A DNA stretch of 64,000 nucleotides from Phocaeicola_A sp045647865 (GCA_045647865.1 JAZRMW010000034.1:1-64000); one strand, 5' to 3'. Positions 36,401-45,188 are shown, numbered from the stretch's first letter. Notes: generated by a model not told the origin, from the sequence alone. Numbers and translations: made by a program.

Positions 36401-36541
36401 GAGAATCTGTTTACATGGACGGAGTACTCGGGGCTTGATCCTGTTTTTGGCTATGGACAGAGTGAAGCTTATCAAGGATTGGATTTGGCTAAAGTCCAAC
36501 AAGCCAGTAGTATAAAATTGGGTGTTAACTTGAAATTCTAA
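33413..36541 (+). CDS. SusC/RagA TonB-dependent outer-membrane transporter 2
   Basis: Second transporter of the operon, 1042 residues. Signal peptide ends TAATSIYA; regulatory-like beta domain with IRGRVLTTDKRPVVEAIVSA; plug with NLRGIRSMTADNAPLIVVNG and ITVLKGAEASLYGTLGSNG; barrel ending IKLGVNLKF. It is clearly diverged from SusC 1 (different plug loops), so the two probably handle different products or sizes rather than being a recent duplication. Followed after 21 bp by its SusD. Confidence 0.93.
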   Translation: MKKILVGIWAVCTAATSIYAEEIRGRVLTTDKRPVVEAIVSAPMSGSVVTDKDGQFVLELKEGVGTFNVWATGYYSVEQLVNGRKEVVVILESEERSRYNESLILPQREDNLQSHLEVVSAQNVTKKDFSLASNRVDATLNGRFAGLFTRRMSGMPGEGSYLNLRGIRSMTADNAPLIVVNGVPYMPDKNSSQVIEGYTRDLLQGYHIQNIQNITVLKGAEASLYGTLGSNGVVLIETDAATYNDMETRVSYYGQIGLGWANKTFPLLSGTTYTDYLTDLGRTAYPEQGTLFGYFPFLENPQNINQHYYNNHTDWQDEIYGRSISHSHLMRVEGGDNIAKYDLSIGYSDEEGLLKNTGLSRFNLGLNGNILVSRTVNIFASIDMAYLSGDYQLQGMNRSTNPMLAALSKSPLLSPFNKDRDGNLISTFSPYYYGHNKSMTFAVSNPLAVVSTLESGNEQLELNMKVGITYKPTPDWSFSAIGGMFYNYNSENLFIPGSTTKTIIPVTDAYGTANNMVRSGAAETMNVFFGANARFNRTFDELHRVDAIAGVQGLVTRNEYDAGEGRNTANDFYRTLNYTDEVGRHFFGYLNTWNWLNFYMHGSYTFARQWQAAANFALDGASSTGADATRMQFYPSFSAAWIGKGNAALQNLTWLNTLNVRAEYGWSGNSRFASELSRYNYYSGAYTSISTIERRGVPNTSLKPERVNLFNLGVDVSLLQNRLSFAVDYYNNRVTDMIMLKPTESVYGSYPYYANIGEMTNKGVELSMEAVPVRMGDFEWKVGGNMTLPESKMTSTGSNEPVLVKGDDGMQLITVEGKSPYQFYGLKVLGVFATPEEAAVANLTNSTGRPFEAGDIHFWDVNEDGRITEKDRVMQGTAAPDFFGGFFTEFRYKGFALTADFNFAHGGKAYNAVRRQMESMSNFDNQSQAVMRRWTEEGQQTDMPRAMYGDPAGNAAFSSRWLEDASFLRLQELTFSYSFQKSLLNFFRSGTLYVTGENLFTWTEYSGLDPVFGYGQSEAYQGLDLAKVQQASSIKLGVNLKF

Positions 36542-36562
36542 TCATAAAAAAAATACGAAATA

Positions 36563-38287
36563 ATGAAAGCTTTGAAATACATATTCTTCTGTACACTGTC
36601 TGCTATATTATGTAGTTCCTGTGAGGATTATTTTGATCCGGAGAACCATACGGTACTCAATGGTAATAGCTACATAAAAGAGCAAAGCGAACTCTATTCA
36701 GGATATTTGGGAGTGATAAATAAATTACAGGCGGTGGGTGATAAGGCTATTTACTTGACTGACACTCGTGCCGAATTATTAGAGCCTACAGGTAATAATG
36801 ATGAGTTGATTGATCTTTATAATTACGAACCGGATTTATCAGGTAATTCTTATGCTGATCCAGCCCAATATTATGACATGTTGATTGCCTGCAACGATTT
36901 CTTGTATAAGGCTAAAATGTATAAGGATGCCCATTCCCAAAGTATTGATATGGAACATTATCGTGGCCTGGTTTCGTGTATTGTGCGCCTGAAAACTTGG
37001 ACTACTTTCACGCTGGCTAAGATTTATGGAGAGGTGGTTTGGTTTGATGATCCCATGTTGACTATGAAAGACATTACTTCGTTGGAAACCCTTTCTCTTG
37101 ACGAGGCGTTGGATCGTTGTGCCCTCTATCTTGAAGAAGGATTTGATGGAGTAAATGGCCAGCATACGATGGATTGGGAGGAGTGGATTACCAGTGTCAA
37201 TGCTGAGGATGCTTCTGCCGGTGATTATTATTATTGGAATAAAATGGTGCCGGATTATTTTGTGCTTGCGGCCGATATCGCTTTGTGGCGTGAGGAATAT
37301 CAAAAAGTGGTTGACCTCATTCTACCGGCCATGCATGATGTGTTGCTTACAACGGATCTTCGTAGTGGTCAAGTGACTTGGCTTTGTGCAGGTAGTTATG
37401 GAAGTTCATATTCTCGTTTTTTTGATAATACCTCTCCTACAGCACTGACCACGGTAAACGTCATTATCTATGACTATGCCAACGGTCAGCGAAATTACCT
37501 GCTTCAGCATTTCTACAACGATTATATGCTGCGTCCTTCATTGGCTGGCAGGCTGAACTATTCGGATACAAAGTTCAATCCGCTTGTAGAAGGGACGGTT
37601 GATACACGATATGCCAATTTTATTGGGGATAAAGGTGATGCTAACTTCTATTTCCACAAGTATCGAAAATTGAGTGGTTCTCCACGTTCGAACCCGTTGC
37701 AGGATGATACGCACATTTATCTCTATCGTACGGTTGACCTCTATTTTATGCTGGCTGAGGCGTTCAATCATCTGTGCCAGTCTGAAGTGACCCACTATCT
37801 GATCAATACGGGTGTCAACAGTAAATGGAAGAATGACGGAATGAAGTATGATGAAAACGGAGAGAAGGTAATCTTTGGTTTGCCTTGCGATATCCTTTTC
37901 GATGAATGGACCAGCAATCCTAAGCGAGGTGGGCGATCTTATCCAGATACGGGTATTCGTGGAACAAGAGGTGACCGTACCTTTGAAATCTTTGATTCGC
38001 TGAAGAGTTATACCGAAGAAGAGGTGCGTGCCATGCAATTGCATAACGACCTTCAGATTCTCGAAGAACGGATATTGGAGCAAGCGGGTGAAGGAAAAAC
38101 GTACGAGGCGATGCGTCGTCTTGCCCGTCGGTATGATGATTTGACCATCATGACCCGTTATATCTGTCCCAAATATAATCTGGAACCCGAAGGAGGAAGA
38201 AATAATTCGGCCCTTATCCAACAGCGTATTATTGAACAAAACGGTTTTGTGCCTTGGAATTTGAAGGTGGCATCATCGGTACATTAA
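36563..38287 (+). CDS. SusD/RagB surface glycan-binding lipoprotein 2
   Basis: Lipoprotein signal FFCTLSAILCSSC with acidic EDYFDPEN after it. Family features: an N-terminal TPR region (CIVRLKTWTTFTLAKIYGEVVW), TVDLYFMLAEAFNHL in the middle, and the C-terminal YEAMRRLARRYDDLTIMTRY. 574 residues. Partner of SusC 2. The match to SusD is looser than in SusD 1, but position and architecture agree. It is the last gene of the seven-gene operon. Confidence 0.85.
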   Translation: MKALKYIFFCTLSAILCSSCEDYFDPENHTVLNGNSYIKEQSELYSGYLGVINKLQAVGDKAIYLTDTRAELLEPTGNNDELIDLYNYEPDLSGNSYADPAQYYDMLIACNDFLYKAKMYKDAHSQSIDMEHYRGLVSCIVRLKTWTTFTLAKIYGEVVWFDDPMLTMKDITSLETLSLDEALDRCALYLEEGFDGVNGQHTMDWEEWITSVNAEDASAGDYYYWNKMVPDYFVLAADIALWREEYQKVVDLILPAMHDVLLTTDLRSGQVTWLCAGSYGSSYSRFFDNTSPTALTTVNVIIYDYANGQRNYLLQHFYNDYMLRPSLAGRLNYSDTKFNPLVEGTVDTRYANFIGDKGDANFYFHKYRKLSGSPRSNPLQDDTHIYLYRTVDLYFMLAEAFNHLCQSEVTHYLINTGVNSKWKNDGMKYDENGEKVIFGLPCDILFDEWTSNPKRGGRSYPDTGIRGTRGDRTFEIFDSLKSYTEEEVRAMQLHNDLQILEERILEQAGEGKTYEAMRRLARRYDDLTIMTRYICPKYNLEPEGGRNNSALIQQRIIEQNGFVPWNLKVASSVH

Positions 38288-38375
38288 GAGGCTTTTATGC
38301 AATCAGACGGAGATGTAGAAACCCGTTTTTGCATTCGGTAGGATAATTTTTCACACGTAAGTGGGTACTAAATGG

Positions 38376-38437
38376 AAAAATATCCATATAATCCGATAGA
38401 ATTAACATGGAATTCTGCATAAAGGTTTCTATCTTTG
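38376..38437 (+). promoter_or_regulatory. PUL operator and promoter, unit 3
   Basis: Motif at 38376-38399 (TATCCATATAATCCGATAG core), CAT at 38406-38408 and -7 box TATCTTTG at 38430-38437. Motif start to -7 box is 54 nt, exactly as at 14069 and 22490. It stands in front of the last PUL gene, showing this gene belongs to the regulon. Upstream 38288-38375 shows nothing else clear. Confidence 0.7.
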
Positions 38438-38481
38438 CCGACACGAAATAATAAATGTGAATCAATAAATAACTAAAGCGT

Positions 38482-40902
38482 ATGAAAAAATTTACATTAA
38501 CATCTGTTCTTGCTGTATTGTTCGGAATGGGAGCTATGGCACAGAACAACATCAAACAGTCAGTTGTTTCAGAAGATTATGAAACAGGTGAACATGGATG
38601 GAGTGGTAGCGCCGTGACTCATAGTATTGAGACTGATGAGGCTACAGGTAACAAGTATTATCAAGTATTGAACAATGAAAGCAATAAGATTCGTGCTGGT
38701 TTCAAGAGCTATGCTGCAGATTTGTTGGAAGGCGTTGAAAACTGGGGTGTCGAGTTCGACATGCTGATGGCGTATGACCAAGCGAAAGCTAACTGTGGAT
38801 TGGCTTTGATGGGTTCAGAGGGAGCTACCAAGTACAATAACTGGCCGTCAAACACCACCGGTTATCTGGTAATGAGACAGCAGGTTGCGAACGACTCGGT
38901 ATTCAATGTGATGTATAGCTATGATAATGGGAAATACGACACTTTGGGTACTGTGGTGCTCGACCCAACAGTGTTCTATCACTATGATTTGAATGTGAAG
39001 GGTGAGGTGGCTCATATCACCATTACTGATCATGCAAATTCTACTGAACTTTTCAACCATACTTATGACATCCAGTTGGATTCTGTGGGTGTATTCAGAC
39101 ACATTCAGATTAATGCAGGTTGTAAGAGTCGTCCTGTCCAACTTGACAATCTGAACATTTATAAGGAGGTTTCTTTGGACTTTGTGGAGGTTCCGACAGC
39201 TGAAATTACTCGAGTAAAAGGTATTGAACGCCAGATTACATTGGATTGTGTAACGGCCGGTTCTACCCTTGAGTACATCATCAGTCATCGGGTATATGAC
39301 GAGGTGCTTGACTCTGCTTGGTATGCCGATTTTTCAGATTGGACGGCTTATGTCATTGACGAACCGATCACCATCTCTAATAATGTAAAGATTGTAGTTC
39401 GTGCAACCAAGGGCAGTGTATCAGCAGAGAGCGATACATTGAAGTTTAATGCTGGTACGGAGTTGAAACTGAATGGCGTACAGGTTACTGACCCTGTATA
39501 TAATGCCGAAATGCAGACCTATACAGCTAAATTCAGTACAAATACCTCTAATATATTGTGCAATCCGACAGCTTATTTGATTTGTATCATTGATGGCAAG
39601 AAGAATACAGTTCAGAACAATACGACTTTTGATATTCCTGTAGGGACTGAATTTACTACCTATGCCATGTTCCCTGGCTATATCAACTCTGATACATTGG
39701 TAGGAGTGGCTACAGCGCCTTATAGCCGTATGGCTGCTGATCGTATCGAAATTGCCTCTTATAGCAAAATTGAAGGATTATCAGGTAATACGGGCTTTGG
39801 TGAAACTCTCTTTACTCAGCAAATCAATGATACCTTGTATTATGATGTACAAGAAATTGTCATAGGAATGGATACGCTTACCGGCGAAAATATCCTCTTC
39901 CCTGATAATCGTATCGGATTGGTTGATATAGCATACAAGCAGGGTAACTCATATCATGGATGGACCTTCAATAGCAGTGTCTTGCGTTGTCTCTATGAAA
40001 ACGGATATGTAGGAGTTCGTGGTTTGAAACAAGGTCAGATGATAGAAGTTGATGGTACATATTTGGCTCCTGTTGCCATGAATGATGTGGCTACATTGGA
40101 TGCTTTCCACGCAGCTAATGGTAAATATGAGTTCCGTGTACAAAAGGATGGCGATTTCCTCTTCGAAACAGGTAAGGCTGCCAATACAGGTCCTCGTTTG
40201 AATCACATTACCATTTACGATACCCGAATGGCCACTTCTGCCGACCTGAAGGGATGGAGCCTCTATTACAATCCTACCGACAGTGTGGAATTGCCTATTG
40301 AAGTAATGGCTTATAGCGTAGAAGAGGATACCGTGAACAATGGAGTACTTAATCTGAGCCTTGTTCAGGATGGAATCATTCCCGTGGCTACTCCTGTACT
40401 TATCAAGGCTAAGAGTGGCGTAGCTTTCAGTCCTGTTCAGGCAACTGCGTCGGCTACGACCAATTTTGCCACCCATAAGACTCAACTTTATGGCGTTTCA
40501 GAACGTACCAAACTGAGTGATAGCAAGGCCCGTTACGAATATTATACTCTCGGACTCGATGAAGAAGGTAATATCTGTATGAAGCATGACAGTATCGGTG
40601 CCAGCCCTATAGTGAAGGCTTTCAGTGGTTATTTCCGTGCGACTAAGGCTGATCACTTGGCTAAGGATTCTACTTGGACAGCGCCTGCTAAATATACCTT
40701 CTCATTCCTGCCGGGTCAGGAACCTATCTATTATCCCGAAGACAACGTGGTTGTAGGTCCTGGAAATAAGATTGAAGAATTGAATCGCTATGAAACCGAA
40801 GAGATGGATAACATTTTCTATGACCTTATGGGACGTAGAGTGACGATTCTCAAGAGGGGAGGTATTTATATTGTGAAAGGTAAAAAGATGTTCGTTAAGT
40901 AA
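38482..40902 (+). CDS. secreted multidomain protein of unknown function, PUL-associated
   Basis: An 806-residue protein with signal peptide ending GMGAMA/QNN. Residues about 25-225 look like a concanavalin/LamG-type beta-sandwich (YETGEHGWSGSAVTHSIETD, WGVEFDMLMAYDQAKANCGL). Then come repeats resembling the chitobiase C-terminal fold (CVTAGSTLEYIISHRVYDEV, ITISNNVKIVVRATKGSVSA). A C-terminal beta domain (WSLYYNPTDSVELPIEV, IIPVATPVLIKAKSG) precedes a tail IFYDLMGRRVTILKRGGIYI similar to those of the PL11 and the 4169-residue protein. No catalytic motif seen. Its operator puts it in the PUL regulon, so glycan binding is the best guess. Confidence 0.7.
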   Translation: MKKFTLTSVLAVLFGMGAMAQNNIKQSVVSEDYETGEHGWSGSAVTHSIETDEATGNKYYQVLNNESNKIRAGFKSYAADLLEGVENWGVEFDMLMAYDQAKANCGLALMGSEGATKYNNWPSNTTGYLVMRQQVANDSVFNVMYSYDNGKYDTLGTVVLDPTVFYHYDLNVKGEVAHITITDHANSTELFNHTYDIQLDSVGVFRHIQINAGCKSRPVQLDNLNIYKEVSLDFVEVPTAEITRVKGIERQITLDCVTAGSTLEYIISHRVYDEVLDSAWYADFSDWTAYVIDEPITISNNVKIVVRATKGSVSAESDTLKFNAGTELKLNGVQVTDPVYNAEMQTYTAKFSTNTSNILCNPTAYLICIIDGKKNTVQNNTTFDIPVGTEFTTYAMFPGYINSDTLVGVATAPYSRMAADRIEIASYSKIEGLSGNTGFGETLFTQQINDTLYYDVQEIVIGMDTLTGENILFPDNRIGLVDIAYKQGNSYHGWTFNSSVLRCLYENGYVGVRGLKQGQMIEVDGTYLAPVAMNDVATLDAFHAANGKYEFRVQKDGDFLFETGKAANTGPRLNHITIYDTRMATSADLKGWSLYYNPTDSVELPIEVMAYSVEEDTVNNGVLNLSLVQDGIIPVATPVLIKAKSGVAFSPVQATASATTNFATHKTQLYGVSERTKLSDSKARYEYYTLGLDEEGNICMKHDSIGASPIVKAFSGYFRATKADHLAKDSTWTAPAKYTFSFLPGQEPIYYPEDNVVVGPGNKIEELNRYETEEMDNIFYDLMGRRVTILKRGGIYIVKGKKMFVK

Positions 40903-40921
40903 ATAATTAGTAGTATTGTGG

Positions 40922-40956
40922 AAAAGGGGATGTGTCTGCGGATACATCCCCTTTTT
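40922..40956 (+). terminator. terminator at the end of the PUL
   Basis: AAAAGGGGATGT (40922-40933) pairs with ACATCCCCTTTTT (40944-40956). It lies 20 bp after the stop of the last PUL gene. Confidence 0.9.
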
Positions 40957-41205
40957 GCTTCTATTTGTTTCTGTCCGTGAAAACTTTAGGTTGGTTCTTG
41001 GAATCCCCTTTAAGATGAATGTGAGTTATAAGAATCTGTTGAAATCTTCTCTTGCATGTTCAAAATCGGGGGGGAGTAAACCAAATTTAGGACTAAGTAA
41101 AAAATAAGTCAACCCGAATTAAAAATATAGTTTAACTGAGTCAACCCACTACATCAATAGATAAAAAGTAGTCAGCCAAAAGCGTTAACATACAGCCTGA
41201 ATCCA

Positions 41206-41403
41206 GTATCTGTCAAGCGGAACTTCGGTATCTGTCAAGCGGAACTTCGGTATCTGTCAAGCGGAACTTCGGTATCTGTCAAGCGGAACTTCGGTATCTG
41301 TTAAGCGGAACTTTGGTATCTGTTAAGCGGAACTTCGGTATCTGTTAAGCGGAACTTCGGTATCTGTTAAGCGGAACTTCGGTATCTGTTAAGCGGAACT
41401 TCG
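41206..41403. repeat. tandem array of nine 22-bp units
   Basis: Nine complete units beginning GTATCTG, spaced exactly 22 bp (41206, 41228 and so on to 41382), then a partial tenth that diverges. Units 1-4 read GTCAAGC and units 5-9 GTTAAGC; unit 5 also has CTTTG for CTTCG. There are no variable spacers, so it is not a CRISPR. The gap before it (40957-41205) holds only a direct repeat AGTCAACCC at about 41107 and 41142. Confidence 0.95.
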
Positions 41404-41450
41404 GTATCTGCAAAGTTGGTGAGCTGATGCACTACGGTTACCTGTTATTG

Positions 41451-42041
41451 TCACAACTGCTCTATGAGCTGTGAGATATTCGCCGTAAAGAGACGGACGG
41501 AGATGGCCAGCAGGATGATTCCGAAGAACTTGCGGAGCATATAGATACCCCCCTTGCCCAAAAGGTTCTCGATGCGGTCGGTCATGGAGAGGACAATGAA
41601 TACCCAGCCCATGTTGAGGATGAGGGCAATGATGATGTTGACGGCAGCAAATTCGGCCCGCAGGGAAAGTAGGGTAGTGAACGAACCCGGACCCGCCAGC
41701 AGTGGGAAGACCAAGGGTATGAGGGTGGCCTCCTTGAGAGGACCTTGGTTCTTGAATATCTCAATGTCCAAAATCATTTCCAACGACATCAGGAAGATGA
41801 TGAAGGCACCGGCTACGGCAAACGAGGCAATATCTACCTGGAAGAGCTTGAGCAGCATCTCGCCGGCAAAGAAGAATGCAATCATCAGTAGGAAAGCAAG
41901 GCCCGTAGCAGCAAAGGTGTTGAGGTTGAGACCCTTCTGCTTGATGCTGATGATGATGGGGATTGAACCGATGATGTCAATGACGGCGAACAGTACGATG
42001 AATGCACTGGCAATTTCTTGGAAGTTGATGGATGAGAACAT
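41451..42041 (-). CDS. MarC family integral membrane protein
   Basis: A six-helix membrane protein of the UPF0056/MarC family; function not established. Hydrophobic segments include FIVLFAVIDIIGSIPIIISI, FAATGLAFLLMIAFFFAGEM, FAVAGAFIIFLMSLEMIL and FFGIILLAISVRLF. The conserved PLLAGPGSFTTLL loop is present. The frame opens at 42065, but a -7 box at 42063-42070 places the transcript start near 42056, so the ATG at 42041 (MFSSINFQEIASAF) is the real start, giving 196 residues. Divergent from the Crp/Fnr gene. Confidence 0.9.
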   Translation of the reverse strand: MFSSINFQEIASAFIVLFAVIDIIGSIPIIISIKQKGLNLNTFAATGLAFLLMIAFFFAGEMLLKLFQVDIASFAVAGAFIIFLMSLEMILDIEIFKNQGPLKEATLIPLVFPLLAGPGSFTTLLSLRAEFAAVNIIIALILNMGWVFIVLSMTDRIENLLGKGGIYMLRKFFGIILLAISVRLFTANISQLIEQL

Positions 42042-42062
42042 AAGTAAACCTGTTATTTCCTG

Positions 42063-42093
42063 CAAAAGTATTCACTTTTTATACAATAAACAA
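42063..42093 (-). promoter_or_regulatory. marC promoter
   Basis: Minus-strand TACTTTTG (42063-42070) with GTTG about 20 nt upstream (42091-42094), a good fit to the Bacteroidota consensus. Confidence 0.65.
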
Positions 42094-42193
42094 CAAAAAA
42101 AGGTCATTTGTTTGTCTGATTCCTAAAAAAAGATGAAAAAGGGGGGCTTCTTTCATGGCGCTGTGTTGAAAATGGCTATATTTGTGGAGTAAA

Positions 42194-42871
42194 ATGAAAA
42201 GTAGTATGGATTTTACGATGTACGACACATTGCTGCAACTTCCCTTGTTCCAGGGATTGGGGAAGAATGACATCACGGAGATTCTGGACAAAGTGAAGTT
42301 CCATTTCAAGAAATACGAACCGGGAGACTATATCTTTCGGCAAGGGGAAGTTTGCAAGGAGGTCGGGTTCATCCTGAGTGGTACGGTGATGGCTGTGACA
42401 GATTCGCGCAGCAAGACCTATGTGTTCAGTGAGACGTTGCCGGTGCCTTACATGATAGAACTGTATTCCCTCTTCGGTATCTATCCCTGTTACGATGCTT
42501 CCTATAAGGCTATGACGGCTGTGAGCGTGCTCTCCATCGAGAAACGGTATCTGTTGGAACAGCTGAACAGTTATATCCCTTGCGGATTGAACTTCTCTAA
42601 TATTATATGTACGCGCGCGCATTACCTATATAAATGTATATGGAGCGATGTGACAGGAAGCCTGCGTACCCGTTTCGTCCAATTCCTGATGCAGCGCAGT
42701 TGTCGTCCGGCAGGATACAAACTGTTGCGTATAAAGATGGAAGACTTGGCTGTATTGTTGGATGACCGCCGCATCAATGTCTCCCGTATGTTGAATGAAT
42801 TGCAGGCCGAAGGGCTGCTTGTCCTGCGTCGGAAAGAGATTGAGATTCCGGCTTTGGAAAAGCTGTTGTAA
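42194..42871 (+). CDS. Crp/Fnr family transcriptional regulator
   Basis: Cyclic-nucleotide-binding-type sensor domain (LFQGLGKNDITEILDKVK, YEPGDYIFRQGEVCKEVGFI) and a C-terminal winged helix (MEDLAVLLDDRRINVSRML). There is no N-terminal Cys cluster, so it is not an Fe-S Fnr. The upstream TATATTTG box at 42177-42184 predicts a transcript start near 42191, only 3 nt before the ATG at 42194. Translation may therefore start at 42206 or 42218, or the message may be nearly leaderless. The frame itself is open from a TTG at 42182. About 225 residues is a normal length. Target genes are unknown. Confidence 0.85.
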   Translation: MKSSMDFTMYDTLLQLPLFQGLGKNDITEILDKVKFHFKKYEPGDYIFRQGEVCKEVGFILSGTVMAVTDSRSKTYVFSETLPVPYMIELYSLFGIYPCYDASYKAMTAVSVLSIEKRYLLEQLNSYIPCGLNFSNIICTRAHYLYKCIWSDVTGSLRTRFVQFLMQRSCRPAGYKLLRIKMEDLAVLLDDRRINVSRMLNELQAEGLLVLRRKEIEIPALEKLL

Positions 42872-43004
42872 ACCGCTTGCGTACGTTAACACACGTTAAT
42901 ATGTGCGGCATTACCTGCTCTTTTGTTAAAATAAAGGGAAAGGAAAGGCCTATTACAGCTTTTTGACGTAATTTTACACGCTAATAAACAAAATTTATAG
43001 ATTA

Positions 43005-45158
43005 ATGAAAAAGAACAATTTACTTATTACCCTTTTATTATTGTGTTTGACAGTCATGGTACAGTCTTGTAAACAGGCAGAAGGAAACTCTTCGAATCCC
43101 TTCTTGCAGGAGTATGCCACTCCGTATGGGACAGCTCCCTTTCACTTGATTAAAGCTGAGCATTATGAACCGGCTATGCGCGAAGGTATCGCAGCCGAGG
43201 AAAAGGAAATCGAGACCATTGTGAACAATACCGAAGCTCCTACCTTTGCCAACACCATCGTGCCCTATGCCAATAGCGGTGCTTTGTTGAACAATGTGTT
43301 GAGCGTGTTCTACAACTTGATGGAGGCCGAGACAAACGATACCTTGCAGGAGATTGCCCAGAAGATGTCGCCGGTGTTGACTGAACACAGCAACAACATC
43401 AGTTTGAATCCCGAACTGTTCAAACGTGTCAAGAGCGTATATGAGAATCAGAAGGACGACCAGAGCTTGGATGCTGAGGACCGCGAACTGTTGAACAAGG
43501 TCTATACGGGCTTTGTCCGCAGCGGTGCCAATCTTTCAGAGGCTGACAAGGAGACTTACCGTGCCTATAGCAAGGAGTTGGGTACCCTTCGTTTGAAGTT
43601 TGCCCAGAATGCCTTGAAGGAAAACAATGCTTATGAACTTCACATTACCGATAGCGCCCAGTTGGCCGGACTTCCTCCCACCGCTGTAGATGCGGCAGCA
43701 GAAACTGCCAAGGAGCGTGGCAAGGAGGGTTGGGTATTCACCTTGGCTGCTCCCAGCTACTCGCCTTTCATGACCTATTGTGCCGACCGCGAGTTGCGCC
43801 GTCAGATGTATATGGCCTACAATACCCAGTGCAGCAAGGGCGATTCGTTGGATAACAAGGAGAACGTGAAGCGTATCGTTGCCCTGCGCCGCCAGATGGC
43901 CAACCTGCTTGGTTACAATACGCATGCTGACTACGTATTGGAACAGCGTATGGCCGAGAACAGTGCGAATGTCTATCACCTGTTCGACCAATTGATTGAA
44001 GCCTACATGCCTGTGGCCCGTAAAGAGGCTGCCGAGGTGGAGGCTTTTGCCCGCCAGAGCGAGGGAGCAAAATTCCAGTTGCAGGCATGGGACTGGAGTT
44101 ATTACAGCGACAAGTTGCGTAAGGCCAAGTATGATATGGATGCCGAGTTGCTCCGTCCTTACTTCGAATTGGGTAAAGTGCAGGAGGGAATCTTCGGATT
44201 GGCTACCCGCCTGTATGGCATTACCTTCAAGGAAAACAAGGAGATTCCGGTATATCATCCCGATGTGAAAGCTTATGAAGTCTTGGACGAGGATGGTTCG
44301 TTCTTGGCCGTACTCTATACCGACTATCATCCCCGTGCCAGCAAGCAGAGTGGTGCATGGATGACAGGTTACAAGGATCAATGGAAGAATGAGGCCGGAG
44401 AGAACAGTCGTCCGCACGTATCCATCACCATGAACTTTACCAAACCTACAGCTGAGCGTCCGGCCCTGTTGACCATGAGCGAAGTGGAGACCTTCCTGCA
44501 TGAGTTCGGTCATGCCATTCACGGTCTGATGGCCAATACCAAGTATCGTGCCATGAGTGGTACGAGCGTATATCGCGACTTTGTGGAACTTCCCTCACAG
44601 ATTATGGAGAACTGGGCTGGCGAGAAGGAGTTCCTGCACACCTTTGCCCGCCACTATCAGACCGGCGAATTGATTCCCGATGAATTGGTGGAGCGTCTGA
44701 AGGCTTCGCAGAACTTCAATGTGGCCAACGGCTGTATCGGTCAGGTGCGTTACGGTATGCTGGATATGGCTTGGTACACACAGACCGAGGACTTCACAGG
44801 CGATGTGGAGAAGTTTGAGAAAGCTACGTGGGCCAAGTTGCAGGTACTGCCTGCCGTACAGGGTACCTGCATGAGTGTCATGTTCTCTCACATCATGGAT
44901 GGTGGCTATTCTGCCGGTTACTACGGTTACAAATGGGCCGAAGTGCTGGATGCCGATGCCTTCTCAGTCTTCAAGGAGCGTGGCCTCTTCAGCCGCGAGG
45001 CTGGCGAGGAGTTCCGTCGCAAACTGTTGGAGAAGGGTGGAACCGTTCATCCCATGACTCTCTACAAAGACTTCCGTGGTCAGGAACCTTCCATCGAGGC
45101 ACTTCTTCGTCGCAACGGCATTAAGGTTGATACGAGTGTAAAGGGTCGTAGAGGGTGA
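43005..45158 (+). CDS. dcp: M3 family metallopeptidase, peptidyl-dipeptidase Dcp type, lipoprotein
   Basis: Removes dipeptides from the C-terminus of peptides; probably periplasmic and lipid-anchored (signal LLCLTVMVQSC). The zinc site is complete: His499-Glu500-Phe-Gly-His503 within TFLHEFGHAIHG and the third ligand Glu528 in YRDFVELPSQ, 25 residues on, as the family requires. The substrate loop VQGTCMSVMFSHIMDGGYSAGYYGYKW near the C-terminus is also typical (about residues 620-646). 717 residues fits. It is the first gene after a 133-bp gap and is followed by an inverted-repeat element. Confidence 0.94.
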   Translation: MKKNNLLITLLLLCLTVMVQSCKQAEGNSSNPFLQEYATPYGTAPFHLIKAEHYEPAMREGIAAEEKEIETIVNNTEAPTFANTIVPYANSGALLNNVLSVFYNLMEAETNDTLQEIAQKMSPVLTEHSNNISLNPELFKRVKSVYENQKDDQSLDAEDRELLNKVYTGFVRSGANLSEADKETYRAYSKELGTLRLKFAQNALKENNAYELHITDSAQLAGLPPTAVDAAAETAKERGKEGWVFTLAAPSYSPFMTYCADRELRRQMYMAYNTQCSKGDSLDNKENVKRIVALRRQMANLLGYNTHADYVLEQRMAENSANVYHLFDQLIEAYMPVARKEAAEVEAFARQSEGAKFQLQAWDWSYYSDKLRKAKYDMDAELLRPYFELGKVQEGIFGLATRLYGITFKENKEIPVYHPDVKAYEVLDEDGSFLAVLYTDYHPRASKQSGAWMTGYKDQWKNEAGENSRPHVSITMNFTKPTAERPALLTMSEVETFLHEFGHAIHGLMANTKYRAMSGTSVYRDFVELPSQIMENWAGEKEFLHTFARHYQTGELIPDELVERLKASQNFNVANGCIGQVRYGMLDMAWYTQTEDFTGDVEKFEKATWAKLQVLPAVQGTCMSVMFSHIMDGGYSAGYYGYKWAEVLDADAFSVFKERGLFSREAGEEFRRKLLEKGGTVHPMTLYKDFRGQEPSIEALLRRNGIKVDTSVKGRRG

Positions 45159-45188
45159 GAAGCTGCGAGCTACAAGTGATGAGTATTT

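Noticed and set aside
41206..41403. CRISPR array
   Set aside because: The 22-bp units are contiguous with no unique spacers, and no cas genes are present.
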